This document shows positions 9,512-18,719 of a DNA stretch of 64,000 nt, piece by piece. A program made the position numbers and the translations under genes. The stretch lies in contig NZ_CP077941.1 in the NCBI RefSeq assembly GCF_019722725.1, forward strand, positions 1,116,001-1,180,000, in the 5' to 3' direction. The notes under the pieces were generated by a model that made no database searches, was not told the DNA's origin, and saw only the letters and a program-made list of their open reading frames with translations. Within the stretch, counting starts at the first letter, position 1. Each line of letters opens with the position of its first letter. Source of the DNA: Vreelandella profundi. GTDB taxonomy: Bacteria > Pseudomonadota > Gammaproteobacteria > Pseudomonadales > Halomonadaceae.

Positions 9512-10486
9512 ATGAAAGATCCAGTACGTATTGCGATTACCGGCGGTGCCGGCCAGATCAGCTACTCTCTTATTTTCCGCATCGCCGCTGGCGACATGCT
9601 GGGGCCGGATCAGCCTGTCATTCTCCAGCTTCTGGAAATTCCTCAGGCAATGGACGCCCTGAACGGCGTGGTCATGGAAGTTAACGACTGTGCCTTCCCG
9701 CTGGTGAAAGACATCGTCGCGACTGACGATCCGAACGTCGCGTTTAAAGACGTCGACTTCGCTCTGCTGGTTGGCGCACGTCCGCGTGGCCCGGGCATGG
9801 AGCGTAAAGACCTGCTGGAAGCCAACGCAGCGATCTTCTCTGTCCAGGGTAAAGCGCTGAACGACCATGCTAGCCGTGACGTTAAAGTGCTGGTGGTGGG
9901 TAATCCTGCCAACACCAACGCGCTGATTGCTTCTTGCAACGCGCCGGACCTAAATGCCGGTCAGTTCACCGCCATGACGCGTTTGGATCACAACCGCGCC
10001 CTGACGCAGCTGGCACAGAAAACCGGCAAACACGTGACTGACGTTGAAAGCATGATCATCTGGGGCAACCACAGTGCCACCCAGTATCCGGACCTGGCCC
10101 AGTGCAAAGTCGACGGCAAAGCGGCGTTTGATCTAGTTGAGCGCGACTGGTACGAAAACGACTTTATCCCCACCGTGCAGCAGCGCGGCGCGGCTATCAT
10201 TAAAGCTCGTGGCGCCTCTTCTGCCGCCTCTGCTGCCTCTTCAGCCATCGACCATATGCACGACTGGGCGCTGGGCTCTAAAGGTATCGTCAGCATGGCG
10301 ATTCCGTCAGACGGCAGCTACGGCATCAAAGAAGGCATCATCTACTCCTACCCAGTGCGCTGCCAGGGTGGCAAGTATGAAATCGTTCAAGGCTTTGAGC
10401 TGGACGAATTCAGCCAAGAGAAAATGAAAGCGAGCGAGAAAGAACTGCGCGAAGAGCGTGCAGCGGTTGAGCACCTGCTCGGCTAA
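9512..10486 (+). CDS. mdh: Malate dehydrogenase (NAD-dependent, cytosolic-type)
   Basis: 324 residues, matching the roughly 325-residue MDH class found in many proteobacteria. The NAD site [11 protein letters not shown] is at the N-terminus. [10 protein letters not shown], the MTRLDHNRA segment and the catalytic histidine motif [11 protein letters not shown] are intact. It interconverts malate and oxaloacetate in the TCA cycle. Two adjacent ATGs exist: the second (9512) gives AAGGAG a five-base spacing and the usual MKxPVR N-terminus, so I prefer it to 9509. The gene stands alone and is closed by a strong intrinsic terminator. Its GC-rich, regular codon use fits a highly expressed housekeeping gene. 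Confidence 0.96.
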   Translation: MKDPVRIAITGGAGQISYSLIFRIAAGDMLGPDQPVILQLLEIPQAMDALNGVVMEVNDCAFPLVKDIVATDDPNVAFKDVDFALLVGARPRGPGMERKDLLEANAAIFSVQGKALNDHASRDVKVLVVGNPANTNALIASCNAPDLNAGQFTAMTRLDHNRALTQLAQKTGKHVTDVESMIIWGNHSATQYPDLAQCKVDGKAAFDLVERDWYENDFIPTVQQRGAAIIKARGASSAASAASSAIDHMHDWALGSKGIVSMAIPSDGSYGIKEGIIYSYPVRCQGGKYEIVQGFELDEFSQEKMKASEKELREERAAVEHLLG

Positions 10487-10505
10487 ACGCATTAACTGCT
10501 ACGCC

Positions 10506-10537
10506 AACCCCACAAGCCATGCTTGTGGGGTTTTTTA
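10506..10537 (+). terminator. Rho-independent terminator of mdh
   Basis: Perfect 10-bp stem CCCCACAAGC / GCTTGTGGGG (10508-10517 with 10521-10530), loop CAT, followed by six T. Confidence 0.95.
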
Positions 10538-10580
10538 TTGGCACTGACTCCTTACTACTTACTACAACGGTCTACTGATA

Positions 10581-11246
10581 TCAGTCGCGCAGGCTCATGA
10601 TCCGCCATTGGCGTTCTTCGGCCACTTGGCGCAGGGTGTCGTCGGGGTCTACCGCGACGGGGTGGTCGACTTTTTCCAGTAACGGCAGGTCATTGTGCGA
10701 GTCGCTGTAAAACCAAGCGCCGTCCATCGAGAGATCCTGCTGCTCTAACCATTGATTCAAGCGAGTCACTTTGCCTTCACGAAAACTGGGAATGCCGGAA
10801 ACGCGTCCCGTGTAGCGGCCTTCTTTCACTTCCGGGTTCACGGCGATCAAGTTATCCACACCCAGTCGCTCGGCGATCGGTGCAGTAATAAAGCGGTTGG
10901 TGGCGGTAATGATCAGTAACGTATCGCCTTGGGTGCGGTGACGCGCCAGCAATTCTTCTGCTTTGGGCAAAATATGCGGTTCAATTTTGCTAGCCATAAA
11001 CTGCTGATGCCAAGCAGCCAGCTGTTCGGGCAAATTATCGGCCAGCGGTTTAAGGGCTACTTCCAAAAATGCCGCCATATCCAGCTTGCCCGCATTGTAG
11101 TCGGCCATAAAGCGTTCATTGGCTTCGCGGTAAGCAATGGGATCAACGACGCCCTGTTCAAGTAAAAACTCACCCCACGCATGATCGCTGTCGGTGGATA
11201 GCAGCGTATTATCCAAATCGAAAATGGCCAGACTCACGATGCTCAC
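10581..11246 (-). CDS. HAD-IB family phosphatase, PA0335-like (candidate histidinol-phosphatase)
   Basis: 221 residues of the SerB-like HAD subclass. DLDNTL at residues 10-15 is motif I with the nucleophile Asp10. ITATNRF is motif II. YSDSHNDLPLL near the C-terminus is the metal-binding motif. The position next to rppH-ptsP matches Pseudomonas PA0335, which from memory was shown to be a histidinol-phosphate phosphatase; that role is plausible here but unproven. It is divergent from rppH, with about 180 bp between them. General HAD or phosphoserine phosphatase activity remains an alternative. Confidence 0.85.
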   Translation of the reverse strand: MSIVSLAIFDLDNTLLSTDSDHAWGEFLLEQGVVDPIAYREANERFMADYNAGKLDMAAFLEVALKPLADNLPEQLAAWHQQFMASKIEPHILPKAEELLARHRTQGDTLLIITATNRFITAPIAERLGVDNLIAVNPEVKEGRYTGRVSGIPSFREGKVTRLNQWLEQQDLSMDGAWFYSDSHNDLPLLEKVDHPVAVDPDDTLRQVAEERQWRIMSLRD

Positions 11247-11355
11247 CCTTTTTAATCAGTGGTTATAAGTGCTTGGTATTGGTCTACAAAGGGGCGAATT
11301 ATCGCAGAGTCGCCCAGGCTTTCCCACCTGCGCAGCATAAGCATTCAACACATGG

Positions 11356-11364
11356 CGTTATAAT
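11356..11364 (+). promoter_or_regulatory. Candidate -10 element for rppH-ptsP
   Basis: A perfect TATAAT hexamer (11359-11364) lies about 66 bp upstream of the rppH start. No good -35 is seen at 16-18 bp spacing, so the promoter call is tentative. Confidence 0.3.
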
Positions 11365-11429
11365 GTATTGATACGCTTGTCACCCTTGTGGAAAAATGGG
11401 GGTAACTGAAAATTTATAAGGTGATGTCC

Positions 11430-11945
11430 GTGATCGACGCTGACGGCTTTCGCCCCAATGTTGGCATTATCATTGCCAATAGCCAGGGGCAGCTGCTTTG
11501 GGCGCGTCGGGTAGGACAGAATGCGTGGCAATTTCCCCAGGGGGGCATCAATGCAAGCGAGACGCCACAACAAGCGCTTTTTCGTGAGCTTTTTGAGGAG
11601 ATCGGTTTAACCGCCGACGATGTTGATATTGTTGCTTGCACCCGGGGCTGGCTACGCTACCGTCTGCCACGACGTATGATTCGCACACATTCGCGTCCGG
11701 TCTGTATAGGCCAGAAGCAGAAGTGGTTTTTACTTAAAATTCGTTGCCAGGAAAGCCAAATATGCATGACGGCTACCCCAACGCCTGAGTTTGATGGTTG
11801 GCGCTGGGTCAGCTATTGGTATCCGCTAGGGCAAGTAGTGCCTTTTAAGCGAGAGGTTTATCGGCGTGCGCTGCGGGAGCTTTCTCCCCGCGTTCAGCGC
11901 CTGGCACAGGATGATGAATGGGGCGACTGCCCGCTGCCAAACTAG
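11430..11945 (+). CDS. rppH: RNA pyrophosphohydrolase RppH (Nudix)
   Basis: About 171 residues. The Nudix box [11 protein letters not shown]...REL.EE.GL is complete (Gly-x5-Glu-x7-Arg-Glu-Leu-x-Glu-Glu-x-Gly-Leu), and the N-terminal [15 protein letters not shown] is the RppH signature. It removes pyrophosphate from 5'-triphosphate mRNA and so starts RNase E-dependent decay. The GTG at 11430 is chosen because it gives the E. coli N-terminus and sits eight bases after the GG of AAGGTGAT. Upstream in-frame starts at 11421 (GTG) and 11424 (ATG) are possible but fall inside that SD. ptsP follows about 60 bp later, the usual arrangement in pseudomonads and relatives. Confidence 0.95.
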   Translation: MIDADGFRPNVGIIIANSQGQLLWARRVGQNAWQFPQGGINASETPQQALFRELFEEIGLTADDVDIVACTRGWLRYRLPRRMIRTHSRPVCIGQKQKWFLLKIRCQESQICMTATPTPEFDGWRWVSYWYPLGQVVPFKREVYRRALRELSPRVQRLAQDDEWGDCPLPN

Positions 11946-12008
11946 GGCGGCGCGAGTCTGCCAGGAAATTCCTCAGCGAGGCAAATAACAGTGAAAGGTA
12001 AAACGTCC

Positions 12009-14270
12009 ATGCTTGAGGTGCTGCGCCGCGTTATTCAGGAAGTGAATAGCGCGCGTACCCTCGACGCCGCGCTGTCTACGATGGTACGCCGAATCCGTAA
12101 GGCTATGCAGACCGATGTGTGCTCCTTCTACCTTTATGATAAAGCGCTTGATTCACTGGTATTGATGGAAACCATTGGCCTGCGCACTCAGGCCGTGGGC
12201 CGCGTTGTGCTGCCGTTAGGGGAAGGCCTAGTTGGCTTGGTGGCCAAGCGCAGCGAGCCGCTTAATCTTGAAGATGCCCAGGCTCACCCGCTGTTTCGCT
12301 ATTTTGAATCCACCGGTGAGGAGCGCTACTCAAGCTTCTTAGGCGTGCCAATCATTCACCAACGGCAAATGCTCGGCGTACTGGTTGTTCAGCAGGCTGA
12401 AAAGCGCAGCTATGATGATGAAGATGAGGCCTTTCTGGTCACGATGGCCGCTCAGTTGGCGGGCGTGTTGGCGCATGCCTTGGCCACCGGTAACCTAATG
12501 CGCCCGGCGCTTGCGGGTGGCCAGGCAATGTTTAAAGGCGTTGCGGCCTCGCCAGGTATGGCTATGGGTGAAGCGGTGGTCATTACGCCACCGGCTGATC
12601 TGAACAGCGTGCCGGATCTAGTGCCTAGCGATCAGGACTACGAAGTCGCGCGCTTAAAAGAGGCGATCGGCAAAACCCGTAGCGAAATTCGCGCGGCGGC
12701 CGAGCGGTTGGCAAGCCGTATATCGGTTCAAGAGCTGGCGCTGTTTGATGTTTATCAGCAAATGCTGGGCGAAGCGGCGCTGGCCGATGAAGTTGAAAAA
12801 CGTATTCGTGAAGGGCAGTGGGCCCCCGGCGCTCTGGCCGACGTTGTTCGTCGTCACGTGCAGTACTTGGAGCGGGTTGATGATAACTACCTGCGTGAAC
12901 GTGCGGCCGATATTCGTGATTTAGGCCGCCGCGTCCTTGCCCATCTGCAGGAAGACACGCCCTCTACGCCAGAAACCTATCCCGATAACGCCATTTTAGT
13001 GGGCGATGAAATTAGCGTAGCGATGCTTGGTGAAGTCCCCCGCGATAAGCTTAAGGGGCTGGTATCGGTACGCGGCTCCAGCACGTCGCATGTGGCGATT
13101 GTCGCCCGCGCGATGGGTATTCCCACCGTGCTAGGCATGGTGGATTTGCCGCTGCCGCGCCTAGGCGGAGCACCGGTGGTGTTAGATGGCCATCGCGGCC
13201 GCCTATTTGTGCGCCCAGCCCCCGAATTGACTGCGCGCTACGCAAGCCTGATTGCGGAAGAGAAGGCGCTTAGCGAGTTTCTGGAGCATGAGCAGGATTT
13301 GCCCAGCGTAACGCCCGATGGCTATACCATGCCGCTCATGGTCAATACCGGGCTTGCGGTAGATGCCACCGCGCTGCTGAAAAGTCGCATAGGGGGCGTA
13401 GGCCTTTATCGTACCGAAGTGCCTTTTATGATTACCGAGCGCTTCCCCGGCGAAAAAGAACAGACTCGTCTTTACCGCGACCAGTTAGAAGGCTTTGCGC
13501 CGCTGCCAGTCGTTATGCGTACGCTGGATATCGGTGGCGATAAAGATTTGCCCTACTTCCCGATTGAAGAGGCTAATCCGTTTCTTGGCTGGCGCGGGAT
13601 GCGCGTTACGCTTGATCATCCGGAAGTGCTGATGGTGCAGCTGCGCGCCATGCTAAAAGCGTCGGTGGATCTGGATAATCTCTACGTTCTGTTTCCGATG
13701 ATCACCAACGTAGAAGAAGTGGATGAGGCGCTGCGCCTGCTGGACCGCGCTATTTTGGAGCTAGGCGAGGAAGGTATCAGCGTCATCCGACCTCAGGTGG
13801 GGGTAATGATCGAAGTGCCCGCGACCATTTATCAAATGGATGCCCTGGCCAAGCGTATCGACTTTTTCTCCGTGGGTAGCAACGATCTTACCCAGTATCT
13901 GCTGGCGGTAGACCGTAATAATCCACGGGTATCCAGCCTTTACGATGCTATGCATCCGGCGCTGCTGGGCGCCTTACAGGAGCTTTCCCACGACGCTAAG
14001 CGGCTCAATAAACCTATTTCGCTATGCGGTGAATTGGCCGGTGACCCGGCCGGGGCGCTGTTGCTCATGGCGATGGGCTTTACTAGCCTCTCCATGAATG
14101 CCCCCAGCCTGCCTAAAGTGCGCGCGGCCATTCGCCGAGTACCGATGACGGATGCCCAGCAGCTGCTCAAAGAAGTCATGACGTTAGATACGCCTGCGCT
14201 TGTGCATGCGCATCTTGAGGCTCGTCTAGATGAATGGCAGCTTTCGCACCTGATGCCGCCGCGAGACTAG
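12009..14270 (+). CDS. ptsP: PtsP, enzyme I of the nitrogen phosphotransferase system
   Basis: 753 residues. An N-terminal GAF domain (about 15-160) is followed by the PEP-utilising enzyme-N domain, the swivel domain with phospho-accepting His361 in GSSTSHVAIVARAMG, and the TIM-barrel PEP-binding domain (GLYRTEVPFM, FPMITNVEEV, FFSVGSNDLTQYLLAVDRNN). It passes phosphate from PEP to NPr and regulates nitrogen, potassium and carbon physiology. The start at 12009 (MLEVLRRVIQEVN) aligns with E. coli PtsP. A GTG six codons earlier is an in-frame alternative. The GAF domain senses glutamine in E. coli; that is family knowledge. Downstream of rppH on the same strand. Confidence 0.96.
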   Translation: MLEVLRRVIQEVNSARTLDAALSTMVRRIRKAMQTDVCSFYLYDKALDSLVLMETIGLRTQAVGRVVLPLGEGLVGLVAKRSEPLNLEDAQAHPLFRYFESTGEERYSSFLGVPIIHQRQMLGVLVVQQAEKRSYDDEDEAFLVTMAAQLAGVLAHALATGNLMRPALAGGQAMFKGVAASPGMAMGEAVVITPPADLNSVPDLVPSDQDYEVARLKEAIGKTRSEIRAAAERLASRISVQELALFDVYQQMLGEAALADEVEKRIREGQWAPGALADVVRRHVQYLERVDDNYLRERAADIRDLGRRVLAHLQEDTPSTPETYPDNAILVGDEISVAMLGEVPRDKLKGLVSVRGSSTSHVAIVARAMGIPTVLGMVDLPLPRLGGAPVVLDGHRGRLFVRPAPELTARYASLIAEEKALSEFLEHEQDLPSVTPDGYTMPLMVNTGLAVDATALLKSRIGGVGLYRTEVPFMITERFPGEKEQTRLYRDQLEGFAPLPVVMRTLDIGGDKDLPYFPIEEANPFLGWRGMRVTLDHPEVLMVQLRAMLKASVDLDNLYVLFPMITNVEEVDEALRLLDRAILELGEEGISVIRPQVGVMIEVPATIYQMDALAKRIDFFSVGSNDLTQYLLAVDRNNPRVSSLYDAMHPALLGALQELSHDAKRLNKPISLCGELAGDPAGALLLMAMGFTSLSMNAPSLPKVRAAIRRVPMTDAQQLLKEVMTLDTPALVHAHLEARLDEWQLSHLMPPRD

Positions 14271-14279
14271 AGGGCGTTA

Positions 14280-15062
14280 TTACAAGCCGCTGGGCAGCGC
14301 TAGGGACGTTTCACCTTCATCGCTTCCCAGTGGCCCAAAGCGCTGTTCAGTGATGTCGATATTACCTTGGGCATCAAGCGTGAGCCACGACGTGGCGCGC
14401 GTGCCATAGCGCTCGCCAACAATAAACGCCGCGGAAAGCTGGCGTTCTAAAGCAACACCTACTCCTGTATCAGGCAGCTCTTCATTGGCGGCTTCTTGCG
14501 GGTTTTGCATTGCTTGCTGAACGACGCTGGGCCAACCGCCCAAGAAATTGTTTTCAAATGCGCTGCCAAGTGCACTGCGCACATGCAATAGCTTGGGCCA
14601 CGGTGAATTAAGGTCGGCGTTGGATAAGCCGTGCACGCCAGGCGGTACTTCATTGAGCGTAAGACGCTCTCGGCTACGGTGCAGTAGCCACAGTCGCTGC
14701 GGTGTTGCCACTAACAGGTTAAAGCCGGCGTAGCGTAACGCCTCACCTTGGCTGAGCGCTGTCAGCCACACGTCAATATCATTACATTGCAGGGCATCAG
14801 TCACTAACTCACCTCGACTTGGCGCGCCGGGCGGTACGGCGAGCTGGGGGTCGCGGACATTGGTTAATGCAGCCACTACGCCGCCTCGCTTGGCCGCAAG
14901 CCAGGAACCACCTGCTTCTAAATCACGCCCGCCTGCAATGTCAGCGCTTCCTTCCCAGTAGCCAAGCGGTGCAGTAGGCCGCGCGTGGAGTTCATCGCGA
15001 TTGCCGATGAGGCGTAACGGCATGGAGGTATTGGGCTGCCAGGCGAACGTTATTAAGCACAT
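14280..15062 (-). CDS. NRDE-family protein (TANGO2-like)
   Basis: 260 residues beginning MCLITFAWQP, with IGNRDE at about 19-24, the motif that names the family. Cys2 could act as an N-terminal nucleophile after Met removal, as in the Ntn-like fold proposed for this family. Human TANGO2 is a distant relative and bacterial functions are poorly defined; a role in haem or acyl handling has been suggested. It is convergent with ptsP (a 9-bp gap) and divergent from the receiver-domain gene. Placement beside ptsP and lgt is conserved in related genera as I recall. No function is assigned. Confidence 0.85.
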   Translation of the reverse strand: MCLITFAWQPNTSMPLRLIGNRDELHARPTAPLGYWEGSADIAGGRDLEAGGSWLAAKRGGVVAALTNVRDPQLAVPPGAPSRGELVTDALQCNDIDVWLTALSQGEALRYAGFNLLVATPQRLWLLHRSRERLTLNEVPPGVHGLSNADLNSPWPKLLHVRSALGSAFENNFLGGWPSVVQQAMQNPQEAANEELPDTGVGVALERQLSAAFIVGERYGTRATSWLTLDAQGNIDITEQRFGPLGSDEGETSLALPSGL

Positions 15063-15189
15063 AGCGGAAACTCACTGATCAGGAAAGTAAAAGGCGTTCA
15101 ATCAACGGCCTGCATGACAGTCACGAAGTGTAGACGTACACTTAGGCCGGTATCATTATTACAGGCCCTATGGCCACCAGGAAGGCGAG

Positions 15190-16392
15190 ATGACGCAACG
15201 CTATCAAAGGGAGCATTTTTGGGGAGCCATTATATGGCCACTCCTTTGGCCGTTGTTTTTTTTACAAGCAGCGCTAATACTTCTGTGCCTAGCCGTAGCT
15301 GCGATGGTGTGGTGGATGTCGCCAAGCTACGTGTCATGGAGCACTATGCTTTGGTTGGCGCTGGCAATGCTGATCGGCAGTAGTCTGAATGTCGGTGCTT
15401 TCCTGATGCTGATTAAAACCCGAGCGCGGCGTAAAGATAGCCACTTTATGCAAGAGCTTGCTGAGCTTGAACGCCATGGTCAGGCGCTGTACGCCACGGC
15501 ATCACGTTCGCTGCCAGAACAGCGCTGCGCGCCACTTAAAGCCGCCGACGAGTCCCAGCTGCCGCTTCAGCGATTGGCCAGCGTTAATGTGGTATTAGCC
15601 GATATCGAACGCTGCATTGTCTGCTCACAAACAGCCGGCGCCGCCGCTAAACAGACGCAGCAAGAGCACGAACAGTCGCTGCTGGACGATATTCAGCAGC
15701 AGCAGCGCCAGCTGAAACATTTAACGACGGGGCGTGAACGGGCGCGTGAAGAGTCGCGGTTAAAGTCCGGTTACTTAGCGTTACTGCAGAATGAGACTGA
15801 CAAGCTGTTCGAGTATCTGAATGCGATGGCTGAGCAGGATCTGACGAATGGCTGCCGACAGCGGGTGCTTGACGTGCGAGAGCGCCTTTCGGATATCCGG
15901 TCGCTGCTGGACAACCTTGCTCACCACAATGCTGACAAAAATAGTGATCAGCAGAGAGATCGTTCGGTGCTCCAGGACGATGCCTCGCAACGACACTTGC
16001 GTGTGCTGGTGGTCGATGATGGGCCTGTCAATTTGATGCTGGCGCGCCAAATGCTTGAGGCCCAGGGGCTTCAGGTGGAAAGCGTTAGCAGTGGTGAGGA
16101 AGCGCTTGAGCGCCAGCGAAGCGCTATGTTTGATTTAGTGTTTATGGATATTTTTATGCCCACGCTTGATGGGCTCGAAACGACCCGGCGCTGGCGCGAT
16201 TACGAGCGCACTCATGATTGCGGTAAAAGCGTGCTGGTAGCATTAACGGCTAACGGCGACAACGCAGGGCGCGATGCCTGCCTGGCGGCGGGTATGGACG
16301 ATCTATTAGCAAAGCCGTATCAGCCAGAAACCCTGCTCAATATTATCGTTCACTGGTTTCCGGATACGGTAGAAGCGGATGCTCCTGCATGA
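15190..16392 (+). CDS. Membrane-anchored receiver-domain protein with a degenerate HisKA-like segment
   Basis: 400 residues. Two transmembrane helices lie at about 15-40 and 52-75, then a Gln/Glu-rich coiled-coil cytoplasmic stretch (about 80-250), then a complete receiver domain from about 270. The receiver has LVVDD, phospho-acceptor Asp320 in FMDIFMP, Thr in LTAN and Lys in AKPYQP. The segment KSGYLALLQNE (about 192-202) aligns without gaps with the kinase H-box pattern KSxFLAxMSHE, but Asn201 replaces the phosphorylated His. No ATPase domain follows. It looks like a hybrid histidine kinase that lost its kinase core and kept the anchor and receiver. The phosphate source and output are unknown. 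Confidence 0.85.
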   Translation: MTQRYQREHFWGAIIWPLLWPLFFLQAALILLCLAVAAMVWWMSPSYVSWSTMLWLALAMLIGSSLNVGAFLMLIKTRARRKDSHFMQELAELERHGQALYATASRSLPEQRCAPLKAADESQLPLQRLASVNVVLADIERCIVCSQTAGAAAKQTQQEHEQSLLDDIQQQQRQLKHLTTGRERAREESRLKSGYLALLQNETDKLFEYLNAMAEQDLTNGCRQRVLDVRERLSDIRSLLDNLAHHNADKNSDQQRDRSVLQDDASQRHLRVLVVDDGPVNLMLARQMLEAQGLQVESVSSGEEALERQRSAMFDLVFMDIFMPTLDGLETTRRWRDYERTHDCGKSVLVALTANGDNAGRDACLAAGMDDLLAKPYQPETLLNIIVHWFPDTVEADAPA

Positions 16393-16474
16393 GCTGTCGA
16401 CTCCTTAGTGAAACTCGGGCTGCTGTTTTAATAGCCTCGATTATTGATCCCTTTAGTTAGATTAGAGAGTGTAA

Positions 16475-17278
16475 ATGATTAACTATCCGACGATTGACCC
16501 GGTGGCTATTTCTTTAGGCCCGCTGCAAGTGCATTGGTATGGCTTGATGTACGTAGTAGGTTTTGTAGCGGCCTGGTGGCTTGGCTGCCGGCGCGCCTCG
16601 CGCTTAGGTCTCAATAATGATGACATTGGTGACTTGCTTTTCTACTGTGCGATAGGCGTGGTGGCGGGTGGGCGGCTAGGTTACGCGCTATTTTATGGGC
16701 TGGGGCAGTGGTCCGCCGATATTTTGTGGATTTTCCGCGTGTGGGATGGCGGGATGAGTTTTCACGGTGGCCTGCTCGGCGTATTGCTCGCTGCCTGGAT
16801 CTTCGCAAGACGGAAAAAGTTAGCGTTTCTAACGCTGACAGACTTTATCGCGCCGCTAGTGCCGATTGGTTTAGGCGCGGGGCGTATCGGTAATTTCATT
16901 AATCACGAGCTGCCTGGACGTTTAACGTCGTTGCCATGGGGTATGCCATTTCCAGGCATGGGGCCTGAGCCGCGTCATCCATCAGCGCTGTATGAGGCGC
17001 TACTGGAAGGAGCCGTGCTCTTTGCCATTTTATGGTGGGTTTCTGCTAAGCCAACCGCGCGAGGATTTCTCTCGGGCCTGTTTTTAGTCTGCTACGGCGT
17101 TTTCCGCTTTATGGTCGAGTTTGTGCGCCTGCCAGATGCCCACATTGGATTTATTGCTTTCGATTGGGTAACGATGGGCATGCTGCTAACGCTACCTATG
17201 ATTGCGTTAGGACTGATAATCATCGCCTGGTCACGCTCCCAGCCAGTTGATGTTCAAATGCCAAGTACCAATGGGTAA
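16475..17278 (+). CDS. lgt: Prolipoprotein diacylglyceryl transferase
   Basis: 267 residues with about seven transmembrane helices. The Lgt signature GRIGNFINHELPGR is present and HWYGLMYVVGF is the typical N-terminal segment. It transfers the diacylglyceryl group from phosphatidylglycerol to the lipobox cysteine of prolipoproteins in the inner membrane, the first step of lipoprotein maturation. thyA follows 75 bp later, an order conserved in many gammaproteobacteria. One lipoprotein it would process is encoded at 29928. Confidence 0.97.
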   Translation: MINYPTIDPVAISLGPLQVHWYGLMYVVGFVAAWWLGCRRASRLGLNNDDIGDLLFYCAIGVVAGGRLGYALFYGLGQWSADILWIFRVWDGGMSFHGGLLGVLLAAWIFARRKKLAFLTLTDFIAPLVPIGLGAGRIGNFINHELPGRLTSLPWGMPFPGMGPEPRHPSALYEALLEGAVLFAILWWVSAKPTARGFLSGLFLVCYGVFRFMVEFVRLPDAHIGFIAFDWVTMGMLLTLPMIALGLIIIAWSRSQPVDVQMPSTNG

Positions 17279-17353
17279 GTATTAGCTGGTTGAGTAAAGG
17301 TATCTCTCCACCTAAAATGAACCGCTACTATCGCCTGTTAATTTGGAAATTCT

Positions 17354-18172
17354 GTGACTGCTATAACGCCCGCGCTAGAGCAACCCTATTTAGATTTGAT
17401 GCAGACCGTTTTAGAGCATGGCGTTGATCGCCACGACCGCACCGGCGTAGGCACTCGCTCCGTGTTTGGCCATCAGATGCGCTTTGATTTGTCGCGCGGA
17501 TTTCCGCTGCTGACGACTAAAAAGCTGCACCTGCGCTCCATTATTCACGAGCTTCTGTGGTTCCTGAAAGGCGACACTAATATCGCTTACCTAAAAGACC
17601 ACGGTGTGCGGATATGGGACGACTGGGCGGATGAAAAGGGTGATTTGGGCCCCGTTTACGGCTACCAATGGCGTAGCTGGCCCGACCCAAAGGGGGGAAG
17701 CGTTGACCAAATCGCTAAGGTGCTAGAACAAATTCGTACGACGCCCGAATCGCGCAGGCTGATTGTGTCCGCCTGGAACCCAGCCCAGGTAGATGAAATG
17801 CAGCTGCCGCCGTGCCACTGCCTTTTTCAGTTTTATGTGGCTAACGGCAAGTTATCGTGTCAGCTTTACCAGCGCAGTGCCGATATTTTCTTAGGCGTGC
17901 CGTTCAATATCGCCAGCTACGCATTGCTGCTAACGATGGTAGCTCAGGTGGCCGGCCTTCAGCCCGGCGAGTTTATTCATACGCTGGGCGATGCTCACCT
18001 GTACAGTAATCATAGGGAGCAGGCACAAGAACAGCTGGCCCGCACGCCAAAGGCAGCGCCGCAGCTAGTGCTTAATCCAGAGATCAACGACTTGTTTGCG
18101 TTCCGATTTGAAGATATCCAGATTAATGCATACGAGGCACACCCTCACATCAAAGCCAAGGTGGCGGTATGA
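17354..18172 (+). CDS. thyA: Thymidylate synthase
   Basis: 272 residues, the standard ThyA length with a short N-terminal extension. Catalytic Cys154 lies in [18 protein letters not shown], the dUMP-binding QRSAD and the folate-site region are present. It methylates dUMP to dTMP using methylene-tetrahydrofolate and yields dihydrofolate. The start is GTG at 17354; later ATGs would remove conserved N-terminal sequence. Its stop overlaps the folA start (ATGA), coupling synthesis with the enzyme that recycles its dihydrofolate product. Confidence 0.97.
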   Translation: MTAITPALEQPYLDLMQTVLEHGVDRHDRTGVGTRSVFGHQMRFDLSRGFPLLTTKKLHLRSIIHELLWFLKGDTNIAYLKDHGVRIWDDWADEKGDLGPVYGYQWRSWPDPKGGSVDQIAKVLEQIRTTPESRRLIVSAWNPAQVDEMQLPPCHCLFQFYVANGKLSCQLYQRSADIFLGVPFNIASYALLLTMVAQVAGLQPGEFIHTLGDAHLYSNHREQAQEQLARTPKAAPQLVLNPEINDLFAFRFEDIQINAYEAHPHIKAKVAV

Positions 18173-18699
18173 CCAATAACGTCGACCCATTAGTGCCGGT
18201 GGCTATGATTGTCGCTATGGCGAGAAATAGAGTGATTGGCGTAGAGGGCAAGCTACCTTGGTATTTGCCTGAGGATTTGAAGTTCTTCAAGCGTATGACA
18301 CAGGCAAAGCCGCTGGTAATGGGGCGCAAAACGTTTGCATCGATTGGCAAAGCGCTGCCGAACCGGCTCAATGTTGTGGTAACTCGTAATGCTGAGTTTG
18401 CTCACGAAGGCGTACGTGTTTGCCATGATCTTCCAGCAGCGCTTGCACTAGCCGACCAGCATGCCACCATTGAGGCAGCAGAAGAGATTATGGTGATGGG
18501 GGGCGGCGAGATTTATCGCCAGGCGTTACCCTTTGCTCAGAGGCTCTATATAACAGAAGTGGATTGTGACGTAGAGGGTGATGCCACGTTTCCGGAAATC
18601 GATGGCCGGATGTGGCGCGAAGTGCAGCGCGTAGCGGGGCAGCCAGCGGAAGGGCAGCCAAATTACGATTTCGTCGTCTACGAGCGCACCGCCGACTGA
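18169..18699 (+). CDS. folA: Dihydrofolate reductase
   Basis: 176 residues. [19 protein letters not shown] is the substrate and M20-loop region, [10 protein letters not shown] and [14 protein letters not shown] are the NADPH-site motifs, and a Glu in the LPEDLKFFK segment replaces the usual catalytic Asp/Glu as in many bacterial DHFRs. It reduces dihydrofolate to tetrahydrofolate and is the trimethoprim target. It overlaps thyA by four bases, so translational coupling is likely. Confidence 0.97.
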   Translation: MTNNVDPLVPVAMIVAMARNRVIGVEGKLPWYLPEDLKFFKRMTQAKPLVMGRKTFASIGKALPNRLNVVVTRNAEFAHEGVRVCHDLPAALALADQHATIEAAEEIMVMGGGEIYRQALPFAQRLYITEVDCDVEGDATFPEIDGRMWREVQRVAGQPAEGQPNYDFVVYERTAD

Positions 18700-18719
18700 T
18701 AAGGTCAAAGGAGAAGGCT

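Noticed and set aside
9248..9868. Long minus-strand reading frame opposite mdh
   Set aside because: It is the antisense shadow of mdh; no SD, no recognisable family, and mdh is certain.
18612..18719. N-terminal extension of the ProQ-family gene into folA
   Set aside because: It lies in another frame of folA; ATG 18720 has a good SD and starts the coiled coil.
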